Of a stretch of 64,000 nucleotides of DNA, positions 15,990 through 24,772 are shown in pieces. This DNA is from Spirochaetia bacterium (GTDB taxonomy: Bacteria; Spirochaetota; Spirochaetia; Treponematales; Breznakiellaceae). Under the pieces are notes generated by a model. It made no database searches. It saw nothing but the letters and a program-made list of their open reading frames with translations, and had not been told where the DNA came from. Both the position numbers and the translations under genes were made by a program. Position 1 is the first letter of the stretch. Each line of letters starts with the position of its first letter. Location: NCBI GenBank assembly GCA_025997595.1, contig BNUU01000001.1, forward strand, positions 62,001-126,000, written 5' to 3'.

Positions 15990-16529
15990 ATGGTAACCCT
16001 TGAGCAAGTCAGGCTGCTGGAATCCAGGGTCGCCAAGGCGATTGATTTTGTCGAACGGGTAACCGGGGAAAATGTCCTCCTGCAGGGCAAACTGGACTCC
16101 TATCAAAAACGGATTGACGAGCTTGAAGTTTTAATCCAGCAGTTCAGGGAAGATCAGGGCCGCATTGAGGACGGGATCCTTTCCGCCCTGGACCGGCTCA
16201 ACCAGTTTGAAGACACCATCGAAAAAAGCATATCACCGGTACCTGCCGCCGAGGCCCTCCACCCTGCGGCAAGCTTGGGCCGGGGTTCCCATCCGGCAGG
16301 CAAAAAACCCGCCGCCCCGGTTGTGCCTGCGGCGTTGGTTCCGGAATCTGCGGATCCTTCCGAAGAAGAACTTGGTCTTGATCCCCCGGTCCTTTTTTCG
16401 GAGGACCTTGAAGATCCCCTTTACCGGGAAGACGCCAAAGAAGCCGCCCCGGCGGAACTCCCTACGGATGACCCGGAAGAGGCGGCGGAATCAGAAGAAA
16501 CCTCAAGCGGGGAACTGGATATTTTTTAA
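15990..16529 (+). CDS. Coiled-coil protein, ZapB-like
   Basis: 179 residues. Residues 1-85 are a long amphipathic coiled coil (LLESRVAKAIDFVERVTGEN, then LQGKLDSYQKRIDELEVLIQ) reminiscent of ZapB, which helps organise the FtsZ ring. The remainder is an acidic, proline/alanine-rich tail, probably disordered. The identification rests mainly on the coiled coil and on zapA following after nine bases; ZapB homology by sequence alone is weak. Confidence 0.6.
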   Translation: MVTLEQVRLLESRVAKAIDFVERVTGENVLLQGKLDSYQKRIDELEVLIQQFREDQGRIEDGILSALDRLNQFEDTIEKSISPVPAAEALHPAASLGRGSHPAGKKPAAPVVPAALVPESADPSEEELGLDPPVLFSEDLEDPLYREDAKEAAPAELPTDDPEEAAESEETSSGELDIF

Positions 16530-16538
16530 GGGGTTTCC

Positions 16539-16877
16539 GTGCCGAAAAGCGATCTTCGTCTGGATATACTGGGTACTTCATTTTCCATCAGCGCCGACGA
16601 AGACGCCGCCTACCTTGACAGCCTTTTGGACCGTTTCAAGGCTGAGGTCGACAAAACCCAAAAATCTACCGGTCTCAAGGACCCCCTCAGGATAGCGATC
16701 CTGACGGGTTTTTTGCTCTGCGACGAGATTCAAAAACTCAGGCAGCAGGAAAAGGCCGGGGTGGACTTTAGCGGCACCTTACGGAATGAGCCTGAAGAGC
16801 GGGAAACCGAACTCTTAACCCTGGACCTTATCGCCCGGCTTGATGAGGCGCTGGAAAACAAACCCTCCCTGCAATGA
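16539..16877 (+). CDS. zapA: Cell division protein ZapA
   Basis: 112-residue FtsZ-ring-associated protein. The N-terminus shows the ZapA fold pattern LRLDILGTSFSISADEDAAY followed by helix LDSLLDRFKAEVDK, then the segment RIAILTGFLLCDEIQKLRQQ. Start is GTG at 16539; no ATG is available at that position. Its stop overlaps the manA start as ATGA. Confidence 0.82.
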   Translation: MPKSDLRLDILGTSFSISADEDAAYLDSLLDRFKAEVDKTQKSTGLKDPLRIAILTGFLLCDEIQKLRQQEKAGVDFSGTLRNEPEERETELLTLDLIARLDEALENKPSLQ

Positions 16878-18193
16878 CGCCGCGTATGAACGCAATCTTT
16901 AAACTTAAAAACCAGGTAAAACACTACAACTGGGGTTCTCCCCAATGGATACCCCGGTTGTTGGGGGCAGAAAATGCCGCCGGGGAGCCCTGGGCGGAAC
17001 TCTGGATGGGGGTCCATCCCGGCGCGCCTTCGCAGGTGGTCTTGAATGACGGCAGCCGCTGTACGGAAATCACCCTGGGCGGTCTGATAGCGCAGAACCC
17101 CCGGCAGTATCTGGGAAAAGAAGTGTCCTCCCGGGTCCTCCCCTTCCTGTTCAAGCTGCTGGCGGCGGCAAAACCCCTTTCCATTCAGGCCCACCCCAGC
17201 CTGGAACAGGCCCGTATGGGGTGGCGGCGGGAAAATGAGCGGCATATCCCCCTGGATAGCCCAAACCGAAACTACAAAGATGAAAACCACAAACCGGAAA
17301 TCATCTGCGCCTTAAGCCCCTTTACGGCGATGTGCGGTTTCCGGGAGCCTGAAGAAATCGCCGCCCTGCTGGAACACTTTTTCGGCGCGGTCATGGACGG
17401 CCGCCGGGCCCCCCGGTCCCTGCAGCAGGGCCTCCGGGGCCTGAAAACCGCATTGGCGCCGCCGGCGGATCACAGAAACCCTACCGTGGTCCCCCCGCTT
17501 AAATCCTTCCTCAAAGCCCTTTTCAGCCTTTCCGCAGAAACCCGGCAGGAACTTACCGAATACATCCTGAAAACAGACAAGACTGATCTATCTAAAGAAT
17601 TCGACGCCGGGGCCTGCTTCCCTTCGGAATGGGAAAATATGGTCCGTTTTGCGGAACTCTACCCCGGCGATCCGGGGATCATCGCGCCCCTGTACCTGAA
17701 TTTATTGAAGCTCGCCCCCGGAGATGCGGTCTATCTGGACGCCGGGGTCCTCCATGCCTACATCGACGGCTTTGGGGTGGAACTGATGGCCAATTCTGAC
17801 AATGTGCTCCGGGGGGGCTTAACTCCCAAGCACGTAGATGTGGATGAACTCATGGGGGTACTGGACTTTTCTCCCCTAAAGCCTGAGATACTCAAACCAC
17901 AGCGCCTACATTCGGCCGCAGCGGACGCCGGGTTCTCCCGGTATATCACCCCCTGCAAGGAATTTTCCCTGGGGGTTCTGAGGGGCACGGGTGAAACACA
18001 GGGCTTTCCCCCAGGAAAGCCCGCCATCATTATCGTGACAGAGGGGGCCGTGAAGGTAAACGCCGGTAAAAAGGAAGAACTGATTTTGAACCGGGGGGAA
18101 TCCGCCTTTATCCCCGCAGAGCAATCCGGGCAAGCGCCGCTTGGCTTGTCCTTCGAGGGGGACTATACCCTCTACGCGGCCACCCTCCCATAA
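16874..18193 (+). CDS. manA: Mannose-6-phosphate isomerase, class I
   Basis: Zinc enzyme interconverting mannose-6-P and fructose-6-P, 439 residues. The type I signature is present: SIQAHPSLEQARMG supplies zinc ligands, NYKDENHKPE is the signature block, and DAVYLDAGVLHAYIDGFGVE lies in the second cupin half with a further His. A second ATG at 16886 (MNAIFKLKNQ) is also possible; ATG 16874 is chosen for its ATGA overlap with zapA. Confidence 0.93.
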   Translation: MTPRMNAIFKLKNQVKHYNWGSPQWIPRLLGAENAAGEPWAELWMGVHPGAPSQVVLNDGSRCTEITLGGLIAQNPRQYLGKEVSSRVLPFLFKLLAAAKPLSIQAHPSLEQARMGWRRENERHIPLDSPNRNYKDENHKPEIICALSPFTAMCGFREPEEIAALLEHFFGAVMDGRRAPRSLQQGLRGLKTALAPPADHRNPTVVPPLKSFLKALFSLSAETRQELTEYILKTDKTDLSKEFDAGACFPSEWENMVRFAELYPGDPGIIAPLYLNLLKLAPGDAVYLDAGVLHAYIDGFGVELMANSDNVLRGGLTPKHVDVDELMGVLDFSPLKPEILKPQRLHSAAADAGFSRYITPCKEFSLGVLRGTGETQGFPPGKPAIIIVTEGAVKVNAGKKEELILNRGESAFIPAEQSGQAPLGLSFEGDYTLYAATLP

Positions 18194-18195
18194 AA

Positions 18196-18723
18196 ATGAA
18201 AATCTTTGTGGACGCCGATTCCTGCCCCCGCCCTGCCCGTGAACTGGTACTCAGGGCATCGGTGCGGACGGGAATACCGGCTGTTTTCGCGGCAAACCGG
18301 CCCATACCGGGGATAAGCGGGGAAACGGCGCGGGGGGAACGGATTGCGGTGAAAATGGAACTCTGTCCTCCGGGGGAGAATTCCGCGGATAACCGGATCG
18401 TAGAACTGGCACGGCCGGGAGATCTGGCGGTAACCCGTGACATACCCCTGGCAAGCCGGCTCGTAGAGGCGGATGTCTGTGTCATCGATGACCGGGGCCG
18501 GCTGTATACCCGGGAAAATATCCGGGAGCGGCTTTCCCTGCGGGACTTTATGGTGGACCTTGCGGAAAGCGGCCTGGGGATGGAACGGAGCAACAGCTAC
18601 GGCAAAAAGGAGCTCAAGGCCATGGCGGACAGCCTGGATCAGGCGCTTACACGGCTTATCCGGGAAGAAAAAAGTAACCTTAAACCTGGACGTTCTCGGG
18701 ATACAGGCTCTGGATCTGTTTAA
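18196..18723 (+). CDS. YaiI/YqxD (DUF188) family protein
   Basis: 175-residue PIN-like protein of unknown function. The N-terminus MKIFVDADSCPRPARELVLR contains the family DADxCP motif, and the later stretch NRIVELARPGDLAVTRDIPL carries further conserved acidic and Arg residues. The start is two bases after manA. The last 44 bases overlap the converging HD-GYP gene. Confidence 0.85.
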   Translation: MKIFVDADSCPRPARELVLRASVRTGIPAVFAANRPIPGISGETARGERIAVKMELCPPGENSADNRIVELARPGDLAVTRDIPLASRLVEADVCVIDDRGRLYTRENIRERLSLRDFMVDLAESGLGMERSNSYGKKELKAMADSLDQALTRLIREEKSNLKPGRSRDTGSGSV

Positions 18724-19939
18724 TATTGGGCAGGATCTCGAAAAAAATATCCACCAGTTCAGGATCGAATTTAGTCCCCGAAAGCCTGCGGATCTCCGCG
18801 AAGGCCCGTTCCGGCGGCCAGGGTTCCTTATACACCCGTTTTGAGCAGAGGGCGTCAAAAACATCGGCCAGAGCCACAATCCGGCCGGTAAGGGGGATCT
18901 CCTCCCCCCGGCGGCCCAGGGGTTTCCCCTTCGCGTCGGTCTTAAGGGGCGTCCCGGTAACGGGGTCAACCCAGCCGGGGTAGCCCGAACCATCCCAGTT
19001 TTCGTGGTGGGTAAGTGCGATATCACAGGAGAACGTATCCATAGAAGACTGGGGATCGTCAAAAAGCCCTGCGCCGTAAACGGAGTGGTGCTGCATGACA
19101 AGGTACTCTTCCGGGGTAAGCCTGCCCGGTTTTTTGAGGATCACATCGGAAATCGCCACCTTCCCCACATCGTGGAGCATGGCGGCGACCTTAAAGACAT
19201 CCCGGAATTTTTCCCTTTCATCGTCTGAAATTCCATGATGAAAGGCCCAGCGATCATAAATTTCCACCGCATAACCGGCAACCCGGTTTACATGGGTACC
19301 GGTCTCCTTGGGGTCCCGGAGCTCCGCCATCCGTATCATCCTGAGGATCATGGCCCGGGTCATATAGGCTTTTTGGAGCGCCACCGTGGCATTGGCGGCA
19401 AAATGGGTGATAAGAAATTCATCCTCCGCAGAAAAGGGGATCGTATTCCCGTCCTTATCCTTGGAATTAATCACCTGAATGACCCCCAGGAGATTGCCGT
19501 CGGCAGTGACCAGGGGGATTGCCAGCACCGAAGTTGTTTTGTATCCGGAAATTTTATCGTAGGAAATACCAAAGGAATAGGGCGCGTCCTTGGGTATGGT
19601 ATAGGCATCGGGGATGTTCACCAGGGTCTTGGTCAGGGCGCAGTACCCGGAAATGGTCTTTTCGTTGACAGGTACGGAAAAAACCGAATAGATCATCTTC
19701 TGTCCGGGGGGCAATTCCTTCTGGGTGGTATCATTCTGGGCGTATTTTATTACCAGCCGTTCGATTTCCTTACCCTGATCCTGTATCTTTTCTTTCACAT
19801 AGATCGAGCCCGCATCCGCATGGACCACCTTCCGGGCTTCCAGAAGGATCCGTTCCAGAAGAAGGTCCACGTCCTGTATCTGGTTGAGTTCCAAATCAAG
19901 ACGGATAATAGATCTAAAATCTACATTCTTTTCTTCCAT
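18680..19939 (-). CDS. GAF/HD-GYP domain protein, probable c-di-GMP phosphodiesterase
   Basis: Cytosolic signalling hydrolase, 419 residues. Residues about 20-175 form a GAF sensor domain (ILLEARKVVHADAGSIYV, later SVLAIPLVTADGNLLGVIQV). Residues 200-400 are an intact HD-GYP domain: HDVGKVAISDVILKKPG, then DIALTHHENWDGSGYPG, and a final ALADVFDALCSKRVYKEPWP. These are the residues used by c-di-GMP phosphodiesterases of this family. The ATG follows a GGAGA Shine-Dalgarno; just upstream is a run of 19 G (C in the mRNA sense) that separates it from the parvulin gene. Confidence 0.9.
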   Translation of the reverse strand: MEEKNVDFRSIIRLDLELNQIQDVDLLLERILLEARKVVHADAGSIYVKEKIQDQGKEIERLVIKYAQNDTTQKELPPGQKMIYSVFSVPVNEKTISGYCALTKTLVNIPDAYTIPKDAPYSFGISYDKISGYKTTSVLAIPLVTADGNLLGVIQVINSKDKDGNTIPFSAEDEFLITHFAANATVALQKAYMTRAMILRMIRMAELRDPKETGTHVNRVAGYAVEIYDRWAFHHGISDDEREKFRDVFKVAAMLHDVGKVAISDVILKKPGRLTPEEYLVMQHHSVYGAGLFDDPQSSMDTFSCDIALTHHENWDGSGYPGWVDPVTGTPLKTDAKGKPLGRRGEEIPLTGRIVALADVFDALCSKRVYKEPWPPERAFAEIRRLSGTKFDPELVDIFFEILPNIKQIQSLYPENVQV

Positions 19940-19952
19940 GCTAAGTCTCCAC

Positions 19953-19971
19953 GGGGGGGGGGGGGGGGGGG
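19953..19971. repeat. Homopolymeric G tract, 19 bases
   Basis: Nineteen uninterrupted G on the + strand (C in the leftward mRNA). It begins one base after the ppiC stop and ends a few bases before the Shine-Dalgarno of the HD-GYP gene. Such tracts slip during replication; here a length change would alter intercistronic spacing, not a reading frame. Confidence 0.95.
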
Positions 19972-19972
19972 A

Positions 19973-20251
19973 TCATTCTTTACGCCCGGTGCATTTAATA
20001 ACATGATAGCCGAATTGGGTCTGTACCACATCCCCAACCGATCCCGGTGAAAGCCGCTTTACCGCCGATTCAAAGGCGGGGACCATTTTTCCGGTCCCAA
20101 ACCAGCCCAGATCTCCCCCGGAAGATTTCGAGGGGCAGGTGGAAAATTCCCGCGCCAGGGATTCAAAGGGAGCGCCCTGTTTGACCCGCTTCAAAAGGTC
20201 CTCCGCAAGGCCCCGGTCTTTTACCAAAATATGACTCGCCCGCCATTCCAT
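19973..20251 (-). CDS. ppiC: Stand-alone parvulin peptidyl-prolyl isomerase
   Basis: 92-residue single-domain rotamase, the length of E. coli PpiC, with no signal peptide, so cytosolic. The parvulin pattern is complete: RASHILVKDRGLAEDLLKRV, the block GGDLGWFGTGKMVPAFE, and FGYHVIKCTGRKE at the end. First gene of an apparent two-gene leftward unit with the HD-GYP gene. Confidence 0.9.
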   Translation of the reverse strand: MEWRASHILVKDRGLAEDLLKRVKQGAPFESLAREFSTCPSKSSGGDLGWFGTGKMVPAFESAVKRLSPGSVGDVVQTQFGYHVIKCTGRKE

Positions 20252-20348
20252 ATTATTGCTCCTGTTATTATTTTACCTTAAAAAGACAAAAGTAAACAAG
20301 GAGCGGACGTTTCCTTAATTATTTTTTATCGGCATAATATATGTTTAT

Positions 20349-20360
20349 ATAGTATACTAT
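20349..20360. promoter_or_regulatory. 12-bp perfect palindrome upstream of the DinB gene
   Basis: ATAGTATACTAT at 20349-20360, in an AT-rich gap between ppiC and the DinB gene. It contains a TATACT that could serve as -10 for the DinB gene (ATG 20381) and may double as an operator. Confidence 0.4.
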
Positions 20361-20380
20361 GATACAGAGAGGATCAAAAC

Positions 20381-20917
20381 ATGAAAGAAATTTTTCTTAC
20401 CTTTGCGAAGTACAATGAAGCCGCCAACAAGGCCATTGTTACTATTCTGAACACCCTGTCCAATGATGACCGGGAAAAATCCCGCAAGAGCTATCACGGG
20501 AGCCTGTCGGGGCTTGTCCGGCACACCCTGGAGGGCCAGGTGTATATCCTGGGGATGTTTAAAGACGCGGCTGCGGGTAACGCCGCCGCCGCAAAGGCCC
20601 TGGCGCCCCTGGCAAAGATCGAAATCCCCGAGGGCAAAAAACTTACCGAGGAACAGTGGAAGACCGTTACTGCGGGTCTTAAGGCCGCCGATAAGGCCTA
20701 TATCGCCTTTGTCGACGCCCTGGAGGAAAAGGATTTCAGCGCCCCGGTTGCGGTGAGCTGGTACAATGGCAAGCCGCCAACGGCGCCCCTCTCCTTTATG
20801 CTCCAGAGTCTTGCAGTCCATGGAACCCACCACCGGGGGCAGGTATCGCAGGTTCTGGATTCCCTCAAAATCGACAACGATTATTCGGGGATCGATATAA
20901 AGTTCCTGTCCAAATAA
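20381..20917 (+). CDS. DinB-family protein
   Basis: 178-residue four-helix-bundle protein of the DinB superfamily, often metal-dependent thiol transferases or of unknown role. The His ligands are visible: one in LVRHTLEGQVYILGMF and two in AVHGTHHRGQVSQVLDSL, giving the usual three-His site. SD-like AGAGAGGAT lies upstream. It is a single-gene unit ending in the tandem hairpins at 20946-21047. Confidence 0.82.
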   Translation: MKEIFLTFAKYNEAANKAIVTILNTLSNDDREKSRKSYHGSLSGLVRHTLEGQVYILGMFKDAAAGNAAAAKALAPLAKIEIPEGKKLTEEQWKTVTAGLKAADKAYIAFVDALEEKDFSAPVAVSWYNGKPPTAPLSFMLQSLAVHGTHHRGQVSQVLDSLKIDNDYSGIDIKFLSK

Positions 20918-20945
20918 GGCTGCCGGTAAGGACTCAGATCAGCGT

Positions 20946-21047
20946 CTTGTTCGGCAACTCGGTTAGTTGCCGAACAAGTCTTGCAAAATACTCCGTATTT
21001 TGCGTTTTTTAATGGTTGTTGTTCAATAACTTCAGTTATTGAACAAC
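20946..21047. repeat. Run of three tandem hairpins (dispersed repeat, copy 3, plus one more)
   Basis: Hairpin 1: CTTGTTCGGCAACT (20946-20959), loop CGGTT, perfect 14-bp stem to 20978. Hairpin 2: GCAAAATAC (20983-20991), loop TCC, GTATTTTGC (20995-21003). Hairpin 3: GTTGTTCAATAACT (21018-21031), loop TC, perfect 14-bp stem to 21047. The first two match the unit at 4124-4180. Hairpin 3 encodes the last residues (LFNN) and stop codon of the dapA-like gene. It separates converging genes. Confidence 0.88.
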
Positions 21048-21928
21048 TTTAGTGTCTTAATGCTTGCCTTGATGGCCTCAACCCCCTCCTGCGGGGGGCG
21101 GGACAGGGGCAGGCGGGGGACATCTCCGTAATATCCGGTCTGGTCCATGGCGCATTTTACTCCCCCCACGCCATAGGTTCCGGATATTTCAATATTGCCC
21201 CTGATGATCTTCTGATTGAGATCCACGGCCTTATGCAGGTTTCCACCGGTGATATATCCGTACAGTTCAACGGCCCGCTCGGGTAAATAATCCGCAATGG
21301 AAAGTACCCCGCCCACGGCGCCCCCAAGCATGGCGGCAAAAAAAGTATTGGCACTGCCCGAAAGGACCGCAAATTCCTTCGGAACCCCCAGGAGGATTTT
21401 TTCAACTCCGCTGGAGGACGAATCCTTAATACCCGCAATATTGGGATGTTTTGCACATTCCTTAATAAGGTTGATGGACAAATCAACCCCCCCTGAAAAC
21501 TGGGGCGCCTTGTACAGCAGGCAGGGGGTTTTTACCCTGGAAGCGACATCGGTAAAATACTTTACCAGCGCCGGGTCCTTCATGGCGCTCTTAAAATAGG
21601 AGGGGGGAAGCAGGGTTATAAAATCCGCCCCCGCTTCTTCCGCCATAAGGGCAAATTCAATGGTTTCATAGGTGGATTCAAATATACATCCCACCATGGC
21701 CGCCTGTTCCGCGCCCTTGTACTGCAAAATGGTTTTAATGACCCTTTCCTTCTCCGGTGTGGTAAGGGATTTATTCTCCCCGTTGGAGCCGAGGATCAAA
21801 TAACCCTGAAGGCCGGTTTGGGCGTATTTTTTAACATTATGAATTAAATGATCATAATTGATGGCGCCGTCCTCATTGAAGGGGGTAGTAATCGGTGCAA
21901 ATATACCGTTCAGGGATTTCATGGACAT
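21032..21928 (-). CDS. Dihydrodipicolinate synthase/N-acetylneuraminate lyase family aldolase
   Basis: Class I (Schiff-base) TIM-barrel aldolase of 298 residues. The motif GLQGYLILGSNGENKSLT matches the family GxxGxxxxGTTGE loop, and the Schiff-base lysine is expected in IAGIKDSSSSGVEK. The usual tyrosine appears in PCLLYKAPQ. Relatives cleave or form 2-keto sugar acids such as 2-keto-3-deoxygluconate, as well as dihydrodipicolinate. Three bases after the FGGY kinase, it probably performs the last cleavage of the catabolic route encoded here rather than lysine synthesis. The stop codon lies in a hairpin. Confidence 0.85.
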   Translation of the reverse strand: MSMKSLNGIFAPITTPFNEDGAINYDHLIHNVKKYAQTGLQGYLILGSNGENKSLTTPEKERVIKTILQYKGAEQAAMVGCIFESTYETIEFALMAEEAGADFITLLPPSYFKSAMKDPALVKYFTDVASRVKTPCLLYKAPQFSGGVDLSINLIKECAKHPNIAGIKDSSSSGVEKILLGVPKEFAVLSGSANTFFAAMLGGAVGGVLSIADYLPERAVELYGYITGGNLHKAVDLNQKIIRGNIEISGTYGVGGVKCAMDQTGYYGDVPRLPLSRPPQEGVEAIKASIKTLKLFNN

Positions 21929-21931
21929 CTC

Positions 21932-23254
21932 CTATTTATTGTTCAGCGCGTCCATGGCAAGCATGGCGCTGCCTGTCATGGGGCAGTCGGGGATTATTTC
22001 AAACCGATATGCCTGGAACAGTTTTTCTTTAACCCGCAGGAAGGCGGGATCTATCATGCCCCCGGTAAGTTTGATGGTTTTATTCAATTTGATAAAATTC
22101 TCGCAGATACCGATAACCGCCTTGATGGGTTCATGTATTCCCAACAGGATCGCCGCCAGAAAATCCTCCCGGGTAGTATCCAGGGTAAGTTCGGTAAAGG
22201 CCCCCTTTTTGGGGGTTAAGCTCTGCCGGTCCCCGGCGATATAGGGCAAAAATCGGACCGGCGTTTTGTCCAGGAACTGATCAACCACCCGGGGGAATTC
22301 TTTGCTGAAGAAGTCCCGTTCCCCCATGTCCCGGTAAAATTCCTTGCGGAACCAATCCAGGGCAAAACCGCTGGCGGTGGTGGCATAGATCTGCCAAAGC
22401 CCCGGTGTAGCGGAACAGCGGAGATAATAACGGTCATCTATCCGCGGCGTATCGGTAAGAATCGAAACCATTTCACTGGAACCGGAAATGTTCAGTATAT
22501 GCCCAGCCTTGGTATTATGGGCCCCAATCTGCGCCGCAGCGGCGTCATTACTGCCAAGCGCAACGGGGATCCCCGCTTTAAGGCCGCAGAGATCCGCCGC
22601 TTCTTTGGTAAGGGAACCCGCAATGGCGCCGGCATTTTTAATTTCAGGAAGCAGGGAAAGCGGAATCCCGAAGGCGGAGCAGATCTCCTTTGACCAGCCT
22701 TTTCCGGTGATGGTCTCATACATTCCCGTCATGGAGGCATTAACCGGATCGGTATACCACAGACCCGTAAGCTTCTTGTAGATAAAGGTATTAAGATGCC
22801 CCAGCCGGCATGCGCTCCGGAAAACCTGCTCCTCGTTTTCCTTCATCCACAAAACCGAAGTGATTGACGCGCCGCCGGTAAAAGGCTGTATCCCCGTAAT
22901 GGATTGAAACTTTTCTTTTCCCATCCCGGCCAGAATATCCTGGGTTTGTTTTTTACTGCGCCGGTCCAGGTGGGTAAAGATGGGATACAGGGCTTCCCCT
23001 GTTTCATCCATAAAGGTCATGGAGGGTGAAAAATTATCAAACCCAATCAGATCCACGTCATGCAGGAAATCGCCAAAGCCGCGGATTCCCCGGAACATGG
23101 CGTCCAAAACAGTTGTGCCGTCCATTTCCACCCAGTCGCCGTTATAGACCCGGATTTGATAGGGTACCTTGGCGGTTTTCAGAAGGGTGCAGTTTTCGTC
23201 AAGAACCGAAAACTTAATTGATGATGTGCCGAAATCCATAATGAGAATTTTCAA
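21932..23254 (-). CDS. FGGY-family carbohydrate kinase
   Basis: Sugar kinase of 440 residues in the xylulokinase/gluconokinase group. The N-terminal phosphate-binding loop is MKILIMDFGTSSIKFSVLD, a second is KAGHILNISGSSEMVSILT, and the C-terminal adenosine motif is TIKLTGGMIDPAFL. The substrate residue pattern does not let me name the sugar. It is divergent from the LarA-like gene across a 246-base control region and pairs with the aldolase gene. Confidence 0.87.
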   Translation of the reverse strand: MKILIMDFGTSSIKFSVLDENCTLLKTAKVPYQIRVYNGDWVEMDGTTVLDAMFRGIRGFGDFLHDVDLIGFDNFSPSMTFMDETGEALYPIFTHLDRRSKKQTQDILAGMGKEKFQSITGIQPFTGGASITSVLWMKENEEQVFRSACRLGHLNTFIYKKLTGLWYTDPVNASMTGMYETITGKGWSKEICSAFGIPLSLLPEIKNAGAIAGSLTKEAADLCGLKAGIPVALGSNDAAAAQIGAHNTKAGHILNISGSSEMVSILTDTPRIDDRYYLRCSATPGLWQIYATTASGFALDWFRKEFYRDMGERDFFSKEFPRVVDQFLDKTPVRFLPYIAGDRQSLTPKKGAFTELTLDTTREDFLAAILLGIHEPIKAVIGICENFIKLNKTIKLTGGMIDPAFLRVKEKLFQAYRFEIIPDCPMTGSAMLAMDALNNK

Positions 23255-23301
23255 GATCCCTCTCCGTATAAAAATGTTTATTGCAGGGATAGAACTTTTT
23301 T

Positions 23302-23307
23302 AGTATA
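23302..23307 (-). promoter_or_regulatory. Putative -10 element of the FGGY kinase gene
   Basis: On the - strand TATACT, with a weak TTCCCC-like -35 located 17 bases upstream. It lies about 50 bases from the kinase ATG. Confidence 0.4.
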
Positions 23308-23420
23308 CACAAAATTTTCACCCAGGGGAAGGGAATTTTGCCATATGTTTTTTAAGTAGTTTTATCACTTTCATAGAGGGTAAAACAATCAAATTTCTGA
23401 AAATTGTCGTGGTTATATGA

Positions 23421-23449
23421 TTGACAGTTTACAGATGTCGGTATATATA
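23421..23449 (+). promoter_or_regulatory. Promoter of the LarA-like/ABC transporter operon
   Basis: Consensus TTGACA (23421-23426), 17-base spacer, TATATA (23444-23449); start of transcription near 23456 and ATG at 23501 behind AGAGAGGTG. The divergent region 23255-23500 is AT-rich and is the likely site of control for the whole catabolic locus, but no regulator gene lies alongside. Confidence 0.65.
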
Positions 23450-23500
23450 TAATAATATATCTGATAACTTATGATATGACATGTATAGAGAGGTGTTTTT

Positions 23501-24736
23501 ATGGATCTTTCCAGTACCGAAGAAGCGGTCAGCCGTTACCGTTACATACCCAAAATGGTTAAGATTACCCAAAAATTTGAAGATGATTCCATAAAAGATG
23601 TGGTCGGGGTGCTCCGGAAGGAGCTGTCCCGGGATGCGGTTGTTTCCCTTATTAAGCCCGGTATGCGGGTAGCGGTTACCTCCGGCAGCCGGGGGATCGA
23701 TAATATCGCCCTGGTGACCCGGGAGGTCATTGGTTTTCTCAAGGAAAAGGGCGCCAGGCCCTTTATTGTTCCCGCCATGGGAAGCCATGGGGGGGCCACT
23801 GCCGAGGGCCAGCGGAAGGTTTTGGAACATTTGGGGGTTACGGAGGAATACTGCGGCTGTCCCATCATGTCCAGTATGGAAACCAAACAGGTTGCCACCG
23901 CCCCCACCGGGGAACCGGTATTTATGGATAAATATGCTGCGGAAGCGGACGGTACGGTTCTGATTGGGCGGGTTCATCCCCACGGGGATGTGGCGGGGGG
24001 ACCCCATGAAAGCGGCATGATCAAGATGATGACCATTGGGCTTGGCAAGCAGAAGGGGGCTGAGCTCTGCCACCAGCTGGGCAGGGCGGGGAATTTTGAA
24101 CGGATCCCCATGTTTGCCCGGGGGATGTACGACAGTGTCAATATCATGTTTGGCATTGCCCTGGTGGAAAATACCTACCAGAAAACATCGGTGATTAGGG
24201 CTCTGGCAAAGGAAGAACTCTGGACCGAGGACCCCAAACTGCTGGTTAAGGCCAAATCCTATGCGGTCCCCCTGCTTCCGGTTCCCGCGGATATCCTGAT
24301 TGTGGACGAGATAGGCAAGGATATTACCGGCGGGCACAAACAATACGAAACAGCCAAGAGTATTCTTCTGGATGTACGGGATAGTTCCGAGGGTAACTGC
24401 CTTGGTATGGGCTCCTACGATATCGGAACCCTGCGGCTTTTCAAAAAGATTGATTTCGATAAAACCTATATCAATACCCTTAATTCCACCCTGCTCTTTT
24501 ATGCCGATGTGCCCATGATTATGAATAATGACCGTATGGCTATCCAGTTGGCCATGATGACCTGTAATGTGCTGGATAAAACCAGGGTCCGGATTGTACG
24601 GATAAAGAACCATGCGGAGTTTACGGAACTTTTGGTATCGGAAAACATGCTGGAGGATCTTAAAAGATATCCGGAGATAACCATTGCCGGTAAACCGGAA
24701 GCGATGGTCTTTAATGCCGGGGGGAATTTGTATTAA
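23501..24736 (+). CDS. LarA-like (DUF2088) racemase/epimerase family protein
   Basis: 411-residue member of the lactate-racemase superfamily, whose characterised members use a nickel-pincer cofactor to racemise or epimerise 2-hydroxy acids, including sugar acids. Recognisable blocks: VAVTSGSRGI, FIVPAMGSHGGATAEG, then GRVHPHGDVAGGPHESGMIK and IGLGKQKGAELCH. Cofactor-making genes larB, larC and larE are not in this window. First gene of the rightward operon; with the downstream ABC importer it suggests that the imported compound or an intermediate is a 2-hydroxy acid needing inversion. Substrate unknown. Confidence 0.78.
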   Translation: MDLSSTEEAVSRYRYIPKMVKITQKFEDDSIKDVVGVLRKELSRDAVVSLIKPGMRVAVTSGSRGIDNIALVTREVIGFLKEKGARPFIVPAMGSHGGATAEGQRKVLEHLGVTEEYCGCPIMSSMETKQVATAPTGEPVFMDKYAAEADGTVLIGRVHPHGDVAGGPHESGMIKMMTIGLGKQKGAELCHQLGRAGNFERIPMFARGMYDSVNIMFGIALVENTYQKTSVIRALAKEELWTEDPKLLVKAKSYAVPLLPVPADILIVDEIGKDITGGHKQYETAKSILLDVRDSSEGNCLGMGSYDIGTLRLFKKIDFDKTYINTLNSTLLFYADVPMIMNNDRMAIQLAMMTCNVLDKTRVRIVRIKNHAEFTELLVSENMLEDLKRYPEITIAGKPEAMVFNAGGNLY

Positions 24737-24772
24737 ACCGCAGCTGCGGTTAATAATATTTGGAGGAAAAAA

